Shown: positions 34,548-42,840 of the stretch, piece after piece | How positions within the stretch are numbered: the first letter of the stretch is position 1 | Layout of the letters: every line of letters starts with the position of its first letter | Source: JADJNW01 sp964517145 | GTDB taxonomy: Bacteria; Bacteroidota; Bacteroidia; Chitinophagales; Saprospiraceae | DNA: 64,000 nt | Direction of reading: 5' to 3' | Assembly (NCBI GenBank): GCA_964517145.1 | Contig: CAZFBN010000001.1 | Span: forward strand, 1-64,000 | The notes under the pieces: generated by a model | Databases searched by the model: none | Told to the model about the DNA's origin: nothing | Seen by the model: only the letters and a program-made list of their open reading frames with translations | Made by a program: the position numbers and the translations under genes

Positions 34548-35180
34548 TTACTTAGGTTTCTTTTCCAAAATAATGGTGGAACCCTTATGACCAGGGATTG
34601 CACCTTTTATCAAAATCAAATTGCGATCTGGTAAAATCTTTACCACTTCCAGGTTTTTCACCTTTACGCGTGAGCCGCCATCGCGACCAGCCATGCGCAA
34701 ACCTTTGACCACCTTGGAAGGGAAAGAAGACGCACCAACCGAACCCGGCGCACGCAAACGGTTGTGCTGACCGTGTGTCTGCATCCCTACACCACTAAAG
34801 CCATGGCGTTTTACAACACCTTGAAAACCTTTACCTTTTGAAGTGCCAATCGCATGTACGATATCGCCTTCCGCAAAAATTTCCTCTACTTTTACAATAT
34901 CGCCCAGATTTTTTTGCACTGCGTCAAAATCTCTGAACTCCGCTACTTTCTTTTTGGCACCTGTGCCAGCTTTTTGAAAATGCCCTAGGAGAGGTTTGGG
35001 AGTATTTTTGGCTTTTGCCTCGCCAAATGCAAATTGAAGCGCCGTATAACCATCGGTTTCTTCATCTTTCACTTGTGTCACCACACAAGGACCGGCTTCA
35101 ACGACTGTGCAAGCGACGTTACGACCTTTACTGTCGTAAATGCTGGTCATGCCAATTTTTGTTCCGATAAATCCGTTCAT
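34548..35180 (-). CDS. rplC: 50S ribosomal protein L3
   Basis: A large-subunit protein near the peptidyl-transferase centre, 210 residues. MNGFIGTKIGMTSIYDSKGR and the signature FAEGDIVHAIGTSKGKGFQG with VKRHGFSGVGMQTHGQHNRL are typical. It is separated from rpsJ by 201 bp, unusually wide for this operon, and that gap holds a structured RNA candidate. Confidence 0.97.
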   Translation of the reverse strand: MNGFIGTKIGMTSIYDSKGRNVACTVVEAGPCVVTQVKDEETDGYTALQFAFGEAKAKNTPKPLLGHFQKAGTGAKKKVAEFRDFDAVQKNLGDIVKVEEIFAEGDIVHAIGTSKGKGFQGVVKRHGFSGVGMQTHGQHNRLRAPGSVGASSFPSKVVKGLRMAGRDGGSRVKVKNLEVVKILPDRNLILIKGAIPGHKGSTIILEKKPK

Positions 35181-35225
35181 CCGTTTTTATATTTTTAGAT
35201 GATGGGATATTCAGTAAACGGTTGT

Positions 35226-35273
35226 GACTGGCACAGAGCCATCTCACAGGGGAGACGATTCCAGAGCCGAGTC
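35226..35273 (-). ncRNA. Candidate cis-regulatory RNA structure upstream of rplC
   Basis: On the minus strand, GACTCGGC (complement of 35266-35273) pairs with GCCAGTC (complement of 35226-35232) as a 7-bp basal stem with one bulged base. Inside it CGTCTC and GAGATG close a 6-nt loop, and GGCTCTG occurs twice. The element is much more G+C-rich than the surrounding AT-rich gap and ends about 45 nt before the rplC start. Ribosomal-protein leaders of this type are known in other operons; this particular one I do not recognise. Pairing is seen, function inferred. Confidence 0.5.
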
Positions 35274-35381
35274 TATGTCAGCTTACATGATTCCCAATAA
35301 CCTTTTTCTAAAATGTTGTAGGAAGTGACCAATCGATGGCAAATAAAACTTAAATGCCTAAGAATTGATTGTCAACTCCGA

Positions 35382-35690
35382 CTAGGTCAATTTCACCTGA
35401 ATATCCACGCCACTCGGCAATTCCAGTTTCGATAGGGCATCTACCGTCTTCTGGGTGGGTGTAAAAATCTCAATGAGGCGCTTGTGGGTACGCAACTGGA
35501 ACTGCTCCCGAGATTTTTTGTTGACGTGCGGAGAACGGAGCACCGTAAACACTTTCTTCTCAGTGGGCAGCGGAATCGGTCCAGCGACCACCGCACCGCT
35601 CGCGCGAACGGTCTTAACGATCTTTTCTGTGGACTTGTCCACTAAGTTGTGATCGTAAGAGCGGAGCTTGATTCTAATCTTCTGATTCAT
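35382..35690 (-). CDS. rpsJ: 30S ribosomal protein S10
   Basis: A 30S head protein that also serves as the transcription antitermination factor NusE with NusB and NusG, 102 residues. MNQKIRIKLRSYDHNLVDKS and the central signature VAGPIPLPTEKKVFTVLRSP with SREQFQLRTHKRLIEI are clear. It follows fusA directly, without a tuf gene, as in Bacteroidota. Confidence 0.97.
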   Translation of the reverse strand: MNQKIRIKLRSYDHNLVDKSTEKIVKTVRASGAVVAGPIPLPTEKKVFTVLRSPHVNKKSREQFQLRTHKRLIEIFTPTQKTVDALSKLELPSGVDIQVKLT

Positions 35691-35723
35691 GCCTTGTTAT
35701 TAAAAATATTCTTTATTCGAGAT

Positions 35724-35771
35724 TTTTATTTGACGTTCAAAACACAAGAAGGCTTCAAACGTCAAATAAAA
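35724..35771. repeat. Inverted repeat between fusA and rpsJ
   Basis: TTTTATTTGACGTT (35724-35737) and AACGTCAAATAAAA (35758-35771) are perfectly complementary over 14 bp around a 20-nt loop. It could be a partial terminator or a processing stem separating the str and S10 parts of the superoperon. Confidence 0.65.
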
Positions 35772-35786
35772 AATAATTAAATCAAC

Positions 35787-37922
35787 TTATACTTTCACTG
35801 TACCTTTTGACTTTTCAATGACTTCTTTTGCAATACCTGCTGGCGCTGGCGAGTAGTGAGAGAACTCCATCGAGGAACTCGCACGACCAGAAGTGATGGT
35901 ACGCAATTGGGTCACATATCCAAACATTTCGGACAGTGGAACCTCCGCCTGGATAGCAACAGCACCACCTGGGCGACCTTCCTGTCCCTTTGGCATACCT
36001 CTGCGACGGTTTAAGTCACCGATCACCGAACCTACATATTCTTCTGGTGTTACTACTTCCAATTTCATGATTGGCTCCATTAACACTGGATCCGCCATTT
36101 TCGCAGCAACTTTGAAGCCTTCTTTGGCGCACAATTCAAATGCAATTGGCTTAGAGTCCACCGCGTGCATCGAGCCATCATATACCCGAACGCGCATCGA
36201 ATCAATGCCAAAGCCAGCCAGTACACCATTATTCATCATAGCATTGAAACCGTCATTGATAGGCTTCATGTAGTTTTTATCAATGGAACCACCAACGATC
36301 CCCCAAACAAACTGTAGTTTCTTCTTGCCGCTTTTGAAATCTTCACTTTCCAGGAATTCTTCATCGGCAGGACCCAATTCAAATTCCATATCGGCGAACA
36401 AACCAGAACCACCCGTTTGTTTCTTCAGTTTCTCGCGGTGAGAAACGGTCTTTGTCAACGCTTCTTTATAGTTTACCTGTGGCGCGCCCTGGTTACATTC
36501 TACACCAAACTCTCGGCGCAGACGATCCACGATAATTTCCAAGTGCAACTCACCCATACCAGCGATGATGGTCTGGTTAGTATCTTCGTTATAACTTACT
36601 TTGAAAGTCGGGTCTTCTTCTGCCAATTTTGACAAACCTGTACCCAACTTGTCCAAATCTTTCTGTGATTTTGGCTCGATTGCCAAGCTGATAACCGGCT
36701 CTGGGAACACCATACTTTCCAACACAATCGGATGTGCCGGATCGCACAGCGTGTCACCCGTGCGGATGTCCTTGAAACCAACGGCAGCCGCAATATCCCC
36801 CGCTTCTACGCGCTCAATCGGATTTTGCTTGTTCGCGTGCATTTGATACAAACGAGAGATACGCTCTTTGCTGTCAGAACGCGTATTCTGAACATAAGAA
36901 CCAGCATCCAAGCTACCGGAGTAAACCCGGATGAAGCACAAGCGACCTACGAACGGATCGGTAGCAATTTTGAACGCCAATGCTGTAAATGGATCATCTA
37001 CTGTTGGACGACGCGATACTTCCTGATCGTTTTTCGGATTCGTACCTTTCACCGCTTCAATATCAATCGGAGCTGGCAAGTAGTAGCAAACCGCATCCAA
37101 TGCAGCCTGTACGCCTTTATTTTTGAAAGCAGAACCACAGAATACCGGCGTGATCGCCATATCGATAGTTGCCTTGCGAATAGCAGCGCGAATTTCTTCT
37201 ACTGTAATCGAATCTGGATCATCAAAGAATTTTTCCATCAAATGATCGTCGTACTCTGCTACCGCTTCCACCAATTTCGCTCGGTGCTCATCCACTTGCT
37301 CTTGCAAATCGTCTGGAATAGGAATTTCATTATAAGTCATTCCCATATCATGCTCATTCCAAATAATTGCCTTGTTCATTACAAGATCCACCACCCCTTT
37401 AAAATGATCTTCTGCACCGATAGGCACTTGCATTGCCAATGCATTGGAACCCAACTTTATCTTCATATCGTTGATAACGTTGAAGAAGTCAGCACCCACG
37501 CGATCCATTTTATTAACAAAAGCAATCCGCGGCACTTTGTAGCCATCCGCCAGACGCCAGTTAGTTTCCGATTGGGGTTCAACACCATCTACGGCACTGA
37601 ACAAAAACACCAGACCATCCAACACGCGCAGCGAACGGTTCACTTCCACAGTGAAATCCACGTGTCCTGGAGTATCAATGATGTTAAAATCATACGGTTG
37701 ATCTCCAATTTGCCATGCACACTTGGTAGCAGCAGAGGTAATCGTGATACCACGCTCTTGCTCCTGCTCCATCCAGTCCATCGTAGCTGCACCTTCGTGT
37801 ACTTCGCCAATCTTATGCGACACACCCGTATAGTACAAAATACGCTCCGTCGTCGTGGTCTTACCGGCATCAATGTGCGCAGTAATACCAATATTTCTAG
37901 TGAATTTTAAGTCCTTAGCCAT
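35787..37922 (-). CDS. fusA: Elongation factor G
   Basis: The GTPase that translocates tRNAs and mRNA and helps recycle ribosomes, 711 residues. The P-loop AHIDAGKT is at 15-22, followed by the switch regions (RGITITSAATKCAW, DTPGHVDFT) and NKMD. Domains II-V follow, ending VIEKSKGTVKV. It lies in the str operon between rpsG and rpsJ and appears intact. Confidence 0.98.
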   Translation of the reverse strand: MAKDLKFTRNIGITAHIDAGKTTTTERILYYTGVSHKIGEVHEGAATMDWMEQEQERGITITSAATKCAWQIGDQPYDFNIIDTPGHVDFTVEVNRSLRVLDGLVFLFSAVDGVEPQSETNWRLADGYKVPRIAFVNKMDRVGADFFNVINDMKIKLGSNALAMQVPIGAEDHFKGVVDLVMNKAIIWNEHDMGMTYNEIPIPDDLQEQVDEHRAKLVEAVAEYDDHLMEKFFDDPDSITVEEIRAAIRKATIDMAITPVFCGSAFKNKGVQAALDAVCYYLPAPIDIEAVKGTNPKNDQEVSRRPTVDDPFTALAFKIATDPFVGRLCFIRVYSGSLDAGSYVQNTRSDSKERISRLYQMHANKQNPIERVEAGDIAAAVGFKDIRTGDTLCDPAHPIVLESMVFPEPVISLAIEPKSQKDLDKLGTGLSKLAEEDPTFKVSYNEDTNQTIIAGMGELHLEIIVDRLRREFGVECNQGAPQVNYKEALTKTVSHREKLKKQTGGSGLFADMEFELGPADEEFLESEDFKSGKKKLQFVWGIVGGSIDKNYMKPINDGFNAMMNNGVLAGFGIDSMRVRVYDGSMHAVDSKPIAFELCAKEGFKVAAKMADPVLMEPIMKLEVVTPEEYVGSVIGDLNRRRGMPKGQEGRPGGAVAIQAEVPLSEMFGYVTQLRTITSGRASSSMEFSHYSPAPAGIAKEVIEKSKGTVKV

Positions 37923-38024
37923 AGCTTAGCTTATCTAATGGTTTTAATTTTGACTTTGACGTTAGATTTCAGGTGTTTATATCCTAATACTGTTTGTAGC
38001 CCTTCATCTATCGTCGGAAGCTCA

Positions 38025-38492
38025 TTAAGCCCGGAAATGCGCGAATGCACGGTTGGCTTCAGCCATTTTGTGCATATCTTCCTTCCGTTTTACAGCGGCA
38101 CCTTCACCCTTGCTTGCTGCAATGATTTCTGCTGCCAATTTATCCGCCATACCCTTGCCACTACGAGCGCGAGCAAAACGAATCAGCCACTTCATACCAA
38201 TAGAAACTTTGCGCTTAGCGCGAATTTCAGTTGGAATCTGGAATGTTGCACCCCCGATACGACGGCTGCGCACTTCCACTTGCGGCATTACATTATTTAA
38301 AGCCTTTTTCCAAATGCCGTGTTCCTCCTGCTTGGTACGGTCTTTTACCAAATCCATCGCTTCATAAAAAATATGAAAAGCTGTACTCTTTTTGCCTTCC
38401 CACATCAAGTTGTTGACAAACTGCGTTACCATTGGATCATTGTAACGTGGGTCAGCCAGTATAATTCGAACTTTTGGTTTTCTTTTTCTCAT
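38025..38492 (-). CDS. rpsG: 30S ribosomal protein S7
   Basis: A primary 16S rRNA-binding protein of the 30S head next to the E site, 155 residues. It begins MRKRKPKVRIILADPRYNDP; NLMWEGKKSTAFHIFYEAMD and QVEVRSRRIGGATFQIPTEI are signatures. The gap to rpsL has a 16-bp tandem repeat (38501-38530). Confidence 0.97.
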   Translation of the reverse strand: MRKRKPKVRIILADPRYNDPMVTQFVNNLMWEGKKSTAFHIFYEAMDLVKDRTKQEEHGIWKKALNNVMPQVEVRSRRIGGATFQIPTEIRAKRKVSIGMKWLIRFARARSGKGMADKLAAEIIAASKGEGAAVKRKEDMHKMAEANRAFAHFRA

Positions 38493-38500
38493 TTTTTATC

Positions 38501-38530
38501 GTGTTCGTGTGTTCAAGTGTTCGTGTGTTC
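38501..38530 (-). repeat. Tandem repeat between rpsL and rpsG
   Basis: GTGTTCGTGTGTTC occurs at 38501-38514 and again at 38517-38530, a 16-bp period. ACACACCGACATGAAC further on is partly complementary, so the transcript could form a weak hairpin. It is another word-iterating gap. Confidence 0.65.
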
Positions 38531-38569
38531 GCAAAGGAATACAGAAACACACCGACATGAACGCATTTT

Positions 38570-38944
38570 TTAAGATTTTGGACGCTTACTGCCGTATTTA
38601 GAACGACTCTTCTTACGATTGTTTACGCCTTGTGTATCCAATGCACCGCGCACGATGGTGTAACGTACCCCCGGTAAATCCTTCACACGACCGCCACGCA
38701 CCAGCACGATGGAGTGCTCTTGCAAATTGTGACCTTCGCCAGGAATATACGCGATTACTTCAATTTGATTCGTCAAACGTACTTTCGCCACTTTGCGCAA
38801 CGCAGAGTTTGGTTTCTTTGGCGTCGTCGTATATACACGCGTACACACGCCACGCTTCTGCGGGCATGCGTCGAGCGCACGAGACTTGCTCTTTACCTCT
38901 ACTTTTTCTCTACCTTTGCGCACCAACTGATTAATAGTAGGCAT
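38570..38944 (-). CDS. rpsL: 30S ribosomal protein S12
   Basis: A decoding-centre protein, 124 residues, first gene of the str operon. MPTINQLVRKGREKVEVKSK, then TTPKKPNSALRKVAKVRLTN and GRVKDLPGVRYTIVRGALDT. Both Lys in KKPNS and the later GRVKD segment, where streptomycin-resistance changes arise in other bacteria, are wild type. A clear Bacteroidota promoter lies upstream. Confidence 0.97.
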   Translation of the reverse strand: MPTINQLVRKGREKVEVKSKSRALDACPQKRGVCTRVYTTTPKKPNSALRKVAKVRLTNQIEVIAYIPGEGHNLQEHSIVLVRGGRVKDLPGVRYTIVRGALDTQGVNNRKKSRSKYGSKRPKS

Positions 38945-39013
38945 ATGTTTTTTTGATTAAACTTTTTCGTTCTTTTACACAATAAAAAATTCTGCCTTTT
39001 TCAAAAGCGATTG

Positions 39014-39044
39014 CAAAGGTATAGGTTTTTCTGACAATTACAAA
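39014..39044 (-). promoter_or_regulatory. Promoter of the str-S10-spc-alpha superoperon
   Basis: On the minus strand TTTG (complement of 39041-39044), 19 nt, then TACCTTTG (complement of 39014-39021) is a full match to the Bacteroidota TTTG/TAnnTTTG consensus. Transcription would begin near 39007, about 60 nt before the rpsL ATG. Confidence 0.7.
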
Positions 39045-39153
39045 AGGGATTTTGAAAAAAAAATTTTGTTTTTTTGCTGTGCTTAGTAAAAATGAGGGAA
39101 GCGCTTTGCAAAACGTTGCAACCAAAGCAAATAAAGAATAGTTCCCGGTCAAA

Positions 39154-39954
39154 ATGGAATTAAACATGGACGCTTTTTTAGAAAAATACCCGCTCGGCTA
39201 TGAAGAAACCTTCTCGGTGCGTGCCTATGAAATTGACAATCGGAAAAAAGCGACGCCTGCTGCCTTGGTGCGCCTCATGCACGAAGCTGCCATGCAAAAT
39301 GTCATTCGGCTAAAATTGTCCGTTTGGGATTTGGAACCGCATGGCATCTCATGGGTACTGACGCGCCTGAACCTTCACATTCATCACCTGCCGCATCTAA
39401 ACGAACGCATCCGCATTCTCACCTATCCCAGGGGTTTTGAAAAATTCTTTACACATCGGGATTACCGCGTTTTTGACGCTGATAATCAACCGATTGCGCA
39501 CGCTTCCTCCACCTGGTTGCTCATGGATACCCAGACTCGAAAAATGACCCGCATTCCTGATTTTATTTTGACGTTTAATGACCGGATGCCTAAAACGGAA
39601 GATTGTCTGCCAATTCCCAGCGAGAAGCTACCCAAGTTTGAACACGTGAACCGCCACAAACAATATGAAGTCAACTGGCACGATCTGGATTTTAACATGC
39701 ACCTGAACAATACTTTGTATATGCAATGGATGCTGGAAACCGCGGAAGATCATATGCTACAAACAGGCTATTTGAAAGAACTGGACATCATTTTTAAAAT
39801 GGAAGCGCTATGGAAAGAGCCGATTCAGTCGGAATTACAGGAAATTGATAATCAGACTTTTATGCATCGTTTGGTAAGAAAAACAGATGAAAAAGAATTA
39901 GCCACTATGCGAACGCGATGGCTAGCGCCTTATGAGCAAGTATTTACCACTTAG
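39154..39954 (+). CDS. Acyl-ACP thioesterase (FatA/FatB-like, double hot-dog)
   Basis: Hydrolyses acyl-ACP to free fatty acid in lipid metabolism, 266 residues. Two hot-dog domains are seen: the first around YEIDNRKKATPAALVRLMHE (residues 25-44), the second around VNWHDLDFNMHLNNTLYMQW (173-192), with Asn181 and His183 in the usual catalytic segment. An ATG at 39166 (MDAFLEKY) is an equally good start. It is divergent from rpsL; its promoter must lie in the same 209-bp gap. Acyl-chain preference is unknown. Confidence 0.85.
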   Translation: MELNMDAFLEKYPLGYEETFSVRAYEIDNRKKATPAALVRLMHEAAMQNVIRLKLSVWDLEPHGISWVLTRLNLHIHHLPHLNERIRILTYPRGFEKFFTHRDYRVFDADNQPIAHASSTWLLMDTQTRKMTRIPDFILTFNDRMPKTEDCLPIPSEKLPKFEHVNRHKQYEVNWHDLDFNMHLNNTLYMQWMLETAEDHMLQTGYLKELDIIFKMEALWKEPIQSELQEIDNQTFMHRLVRKTDEKELATMRTRWLAPYEQVFTT

Positions 39955-39958
39955 AATT

Positions 39959-40004
39959 TTTTTATTAACCACCTTAGGCACCTGAGGACACCTTAATTTT
40001 TTCA
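39959..40004. repeat. Left inverted repeat flanking the GxxExxY gene
   Basis: A run of T, then TTAACCACCTTAGGCACCTG, AGGACACCTTAATTTTTTCA. Three CACCTnAG words with 9-10-bp period are visible. Its reverse complement closely matches 40474-40520 on the other side of the gene. Confidence 0.75.
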
Positions 40005-40424
40005 CTAATCAGGCAAGCGACCAAACAGAGGCGTAACCATTGTTTTTTGACCTTCTTTTACCAAATTGGTACAATTAAAATTGAGTAGCAATCCCTTTGG
40101 TTTTTGAAGTAACTTCAAGTAAGTCAGCAATTGAGCATCAAAAATGGGATGAATCGTATCAACGGCTTTCACTTCTACGACTACTAAATCTTCCACCAAT
40201 AAATCACATCGCAAATTTACATCCAACAAAACGCCTTTGTAATCAACCGCAATTGCTTGCTGCTGCGCAACTTGCAAGCCATTTTGTTCCAGTTCAAGCT
40301 TCAGGCATTTTTCATAGATTTTTTCTAAAAGACCAGGACCCAGCCTTCGGTGTACTTCTATCGCACACCCTACAATTTGGTAAATGATTTTATTAACGTG
40401 ACTTCTGGTAAGAGGATGTTCCAT
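40005..40424 (-). CDS. GxxExxY protein (PD-(D/E)xK-like) in a repeat-bounded cassette
   Basis: A 139-residue protein of the GxxExxY family, named for Gly31-x-x-Glu34-x-x-Tyr37. A PD-(D/E)xK-nuclease-like core is visible: Asp74, Glu84 and Lys86 (VVVEVKAVD). The ATG at 40424 (MEHPLTRSHVNKIIY) was chosen as the family start. The function of the family is unknown; the fold suggests a nuclease or nucleic-acid-binding role. The gene fills almost exactly the space between two imperfect inverted repeats made of CACCTTAG words, which suggests a mobile or repeat-linked unit; this is inference. Confidence 0.85.
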   Translation of the reverse strand: MEHPLTRSHVNKIIYQIVGCAIEVHRRLGPGLLEKIYEKCLKLELEQNGLQVAQQQAIAVDYKGVLLDVNLRCDLLVEDLVVVEVKAVDTIHPIFDAQLLTYLKLLQKPKGLLLNFNCTNLVKEGQKTMVTPLFGRLPD

Positions 40425-40473
40425 TATGAAAAGTATAAATTCATTTTCCTTTATGACGCAAGTTGTCAAAAGA

Positions 40474-40520
40474 AGTCACAAACTAAGGTGGGCTGAGGTG
40501 TCTAAGGTGGTTAAAAAAAT
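40474..40520. repeat. Right inverted repeat flanking the GxxExxY gene
   Basis: AGTCACAAACTAAGGTGGGC then TGAGGTGTCTAAGGTGGTTA and AAAAAAT, with three CTnAGGTG words. It is the near-complement of 39959-40004, including the outer T-run and the inner AGTG/CACT end. Confidence 0.75.
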
Positions 40521-40531
40521 CCGCGCCATGG

Positions 40532-41386
40532 TTAATAATTGCCTGCAACGATCCGCGCTGCTCCGCTATACACATTTGCCTTTTCCCCTCTCAAAAAACC
40601 CACCAGCGTCATGCCATGCGTTTCCGCCAATTCTACTGCAAGACTCGAAGCCGCCCCTACCGCCGCCAAAATCGGCGCACCCGCCATCAGCGACTTTTGT
40701 ACCAATTCAAAACCAGCCCGACCACTCACCAAAATAATAAAATGACTCAAAGGCACTTTTCCAGCTTTCAAAGCAGCACCGAGGAGTTTGTCGAGTGCAT
40801 TGTGCCGCCCGACGTCTTCCCGAAGCAATTGCAAATTGCCATTCAAATCGAACAAAGCCGCCGCGTGGATGCCGCCGGTCTGCGCAAATAATGTCTGCTG
40901 CTGATCGAGTTTTTGCGGAAGCGAAAAAAGCAGTTCTGTCGCAATCGTTGGCTCATTTTTAGGTAAGAGATAGGGACAAGTGACCTGCACCATTTCAATG
41001 GAAGCCTTGCCACAAATGCCACAACTCGAACTTGTATAAAAATGCCGGTTGAGTTGATTGATATCGAAATGTAAATCGGGATGTAAATCCACCAAAAGAC
41101 TGTTCTCCTGCGCCGTTTCTTCCAATTGATCCGCTACAAAGCGCATTTGTATTACATCCATGATATGGGTAATAATTCCTTCGCTTAATAAAAATCCCAA
41201 CGCCAGTTCAAAATCATTGCCGGGCGTGCGCATCGTCACTGCCAGGCTTTTGCGCATACGCCCTGAGCTTTTGCCATAAGCAAGTTGAATTTCCAGAGGT
41301 TCTTCAACAGCGAGCAGGTCATCCTTGAAGATAAAAGTATCATGCTTGATCTTAATAAGTTGTCTGGAGATGCTCCCTCTATTCAT
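40532..41386 (-). CDS. fdhD: Formate dehydrogenase accessory sulfurtransferase FdhD
   Basis: Transfers sulfur from a cysteine desulfurase to the molybdenum cofactor of formate dehydrogenase, in the cytoplasm. At 284 residues it is full length. The sulfur-carrying Cys pair is Cys122-Gly-Ile-Cys125, just after SSS; GNDFELALGFLLSEGII and the C-terminal ILVSGRAGFELVQKSLMAGA, PILAAVGAASSLAVELAET are family signatures. No formate dehydrogenase or cofactor gene is nearby, so its client is elsewhere. Confidence 0.93.
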   Translation of the reverse strand: MNRGSISRQLIKIKHDTFIFKDDLLAVEEPLEIQLAYGKSSGRMRKSLAVTMRTPGNDFELALGFLLSEGIITHIMDVIQMRFVADQLEETAQENSLLVDLHPDLHFDINQLNRHFYTSSSCGICGKASIEMVQVTCPYLLPKNEPTIATELLFSLPQKLDQQQTLFAQTGGIHAAALFDLNGNLQLLREDVGRHNALDKLLGAALKAGKVPLSHFIILVSGRAGFELVQKSLMAGAPILAAVGAASSLAVELAETHGMTLVGFLRGEKANVYSGAARIVAGNY

Positions 41387-41445
41387 CAGGTTGATTCTTG
41401 TTATTTTTTGTTAAAAGGAAGACAGATAAATAATCTTGCTAAAAA

Positions 41446-41682
41446 CATCAAGTTTGATGGCTGAAATATCAGCGTAGAAGTATTAATGATCTGGCTTGAT
41501 GTACGACGCATCAAAGTAGTTGTTATATGCTATCTAGCTTGATTAATTTTATATCAAAGCTGAATAAAAATACATCTGGTAAGATGTTATACACAACTAC
41601 GAAGATATAAGAAAAGATCAGACTTGAAGCATATTGCATCTCGCTTGAAGCAAAAAATATCAACGAAGATGTGTAGCACATC
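41446..41682. repeat. Non-coding stretch dense in short palindromes
   Basis: In the 692-bp gap between fdhD and the next gene, at least six short perfect or near-perfect palindromes occur: 41446-41459 (CATCAAGTTTGATG), 41460-41473 (GCTGAAATATCAGC), 41496-41514 (TTGATG...CATCAA), 41536-41561 (AGCTTGAT...ATCAAAGCT), 41572-41587 (ACATCTGGTAAGATGT) and 41668-41682 (GATGTGTAGCACATC). TTGATG/CATCAA words recur. No gene is convincing here. Confidence 0.6.
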
Positions 41683-41849
41683 AAGAAAGATGCAAATAGG
41701 TACATCAAAAGCATTGTTAGGAAAAGTTGAGATGGTAAAAAGGGCAGCGTTGAAGCGTAGAAGTGCTTGATAGATAGTCGAAACAATAGTTATCCTGAAG
41801 GGGAGGATCAGGGGAATACTGGAATGTTGGAATGCAGTTTATCACATAT

Positions 41850-41979
41850 TCAGGTTAAAGGCATTCAATAAAATTACCAAAACGGTAGATTGGTTAATCA
41901 ATCCAGGCAAATCGGTCAGGACGTTTTATTGGTATTCTATCCTGCCTGATTAGGCTGGGTTTTAATGCCTTTAACCTGA
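41850..41979. repeat. 130-bp element bounded by a 16-bp perfect inverted repeat
   Basis: TCAGGTTAAAGGCATT (41850-41865) and AATGCCTTTAACCTGA (41964-41979) are exactly complementary. Inside, CAATAAAA/TTTTATTG and CCAGGC/GCCTG words pair loosely, so a long cruciform is possible. It is about 100 bp before the 3' end of the DUF1080 gene; no flanking target duplication is obvious. It could be a terminator-like stem or a small MITE-like repeat. Confidence 0.6.
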
Positions 41980-42078
41980 TTTTATTTTTGATTTTTCTAC
42001 TACTCCAGCGTCCGGAGCAGCGCAATAGCTCAAAAGAGCACGCCAACAACAATCTGGGAAGACTTCGGTTGCAATGTT

Positions 42079-42771
42079 TTAAAGTTCGCGAATCATCAAA
42101 TTGCGAAAATAGACCTTATTCCCATGATCCTGGAGTGCGATGCGTCCTTTTTTGGCAGTACCATAGTCAGCGTAGTCTTTCCACTTACCTTCGGTTTTGC
42201 GTTTGTACCAGTCGTCGCTCCAGGCAGTGAATTCAACCACTTTGGCACCATTGAGCCAGTGCTCGACGTGTCCTTTGTTGAAGACAATTTTACTAGCGTT
42301 CCACTGTCCTACGGGCATCACTTTCTTTTTGTCGTTAGCGGTGTACATCGCGTAGTCAGCGGCAGTCTTTTGCCATTTTTCGAGCGCCTGCGGAAAGCCA
42401 ATATCGTCAATCATTTGATACTCAGGACCCGTTTCATAAGGTGCCTGGTACTTTGGAGCTTCAACCACGTGGTACATGACGCCACTGTTGGCACCGGGTG
42501 TTACTTTCCATTCCCAGCTGAATTCAAAATTTTCGTATTCTTTGTCTGTCACAATATCGCCGCCATGTGCGTCCGCTGCAGCACCAAGGCACACCAGGGC
42601 GCCGTCTTCAATCATCCAGTTCGTAATAGCACCCGTTTTGTTAAAACCATGCCAGCCGTTGAAGGTTTTACCATCGAACAAGCGCACCGCATCTTTGCTG
42701 TTGTTCATTTGTTTAGACGGAGAACAAGAAAGCGCGGCGAGTGCCAGTATCAAAAGCATTGTCGGTCTCAT
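42079..42771 (-). CDS. DUF1080 / 3-keto-disaccharide hydrolase family lipoprotein
   Basis: A 230-residue exported protein from the ATG at 42771 (MRPTMLLILALAALSCSPSK); Cys16 (ALSC) is the lipidation site, so it is anchored in an envelope membrane. The concanavalin-like DUF1080 fold follows (VRLFDGKTFNGWHGF at about 29-43, NFEFSWEWKVTPGANSGVMY). Related domains hydrolyse 3-keto-glucosides. It follows the outer-membrane receptor by 69 bp on the same strand, so the pair probably captures and cleaves a saccharide. A second DUF1080 protein is at 58256. Confidence 0.88.
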   Translation of the reverse strand: MRPTMLLILALAALSCSPSKQMNNSKDAVRLFDGKTFNGWHGFNKTGAITNWMIEDGALVCLGAAADAHGGDIVTDKEYENFEFSWEWKVTPGANSGVMYHVVEAPKYQAPYETGPEYQMIDDIGFPQALEKWQKTAADYAMYTANDKKKVMPVGQWNASKIVFNKGHVEHWLNGAKVVEFTAWSDDWYKRKTEGKWKDYADYGTAKKGRIALQDHGNKVYFRNLMIREL

Positions 42772-42840
42772 ATATTTTTGTTTATTTTGAAAAATACTGT
42801 TCGGACAAATATACGAGCCGCGGCGCAAACCTTGTATTTT

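Noticed and set aside
36732..37910. A 392-codon open frame opposite fusA
   Set aside because: It lies wholly antisense to the intact elongation factor G gene and is rich in His, Ile and Arg as complement readings of conserved genes are.
41523..41786. An 87-residue open frame on the minus strand in the palindrome-rich region
   Set aside because: The frame is Ser/Leu/Phe-rich, has no family resemblance and merely reads across the TTGATG/CATCAA palindromes; non-coding is more likely.
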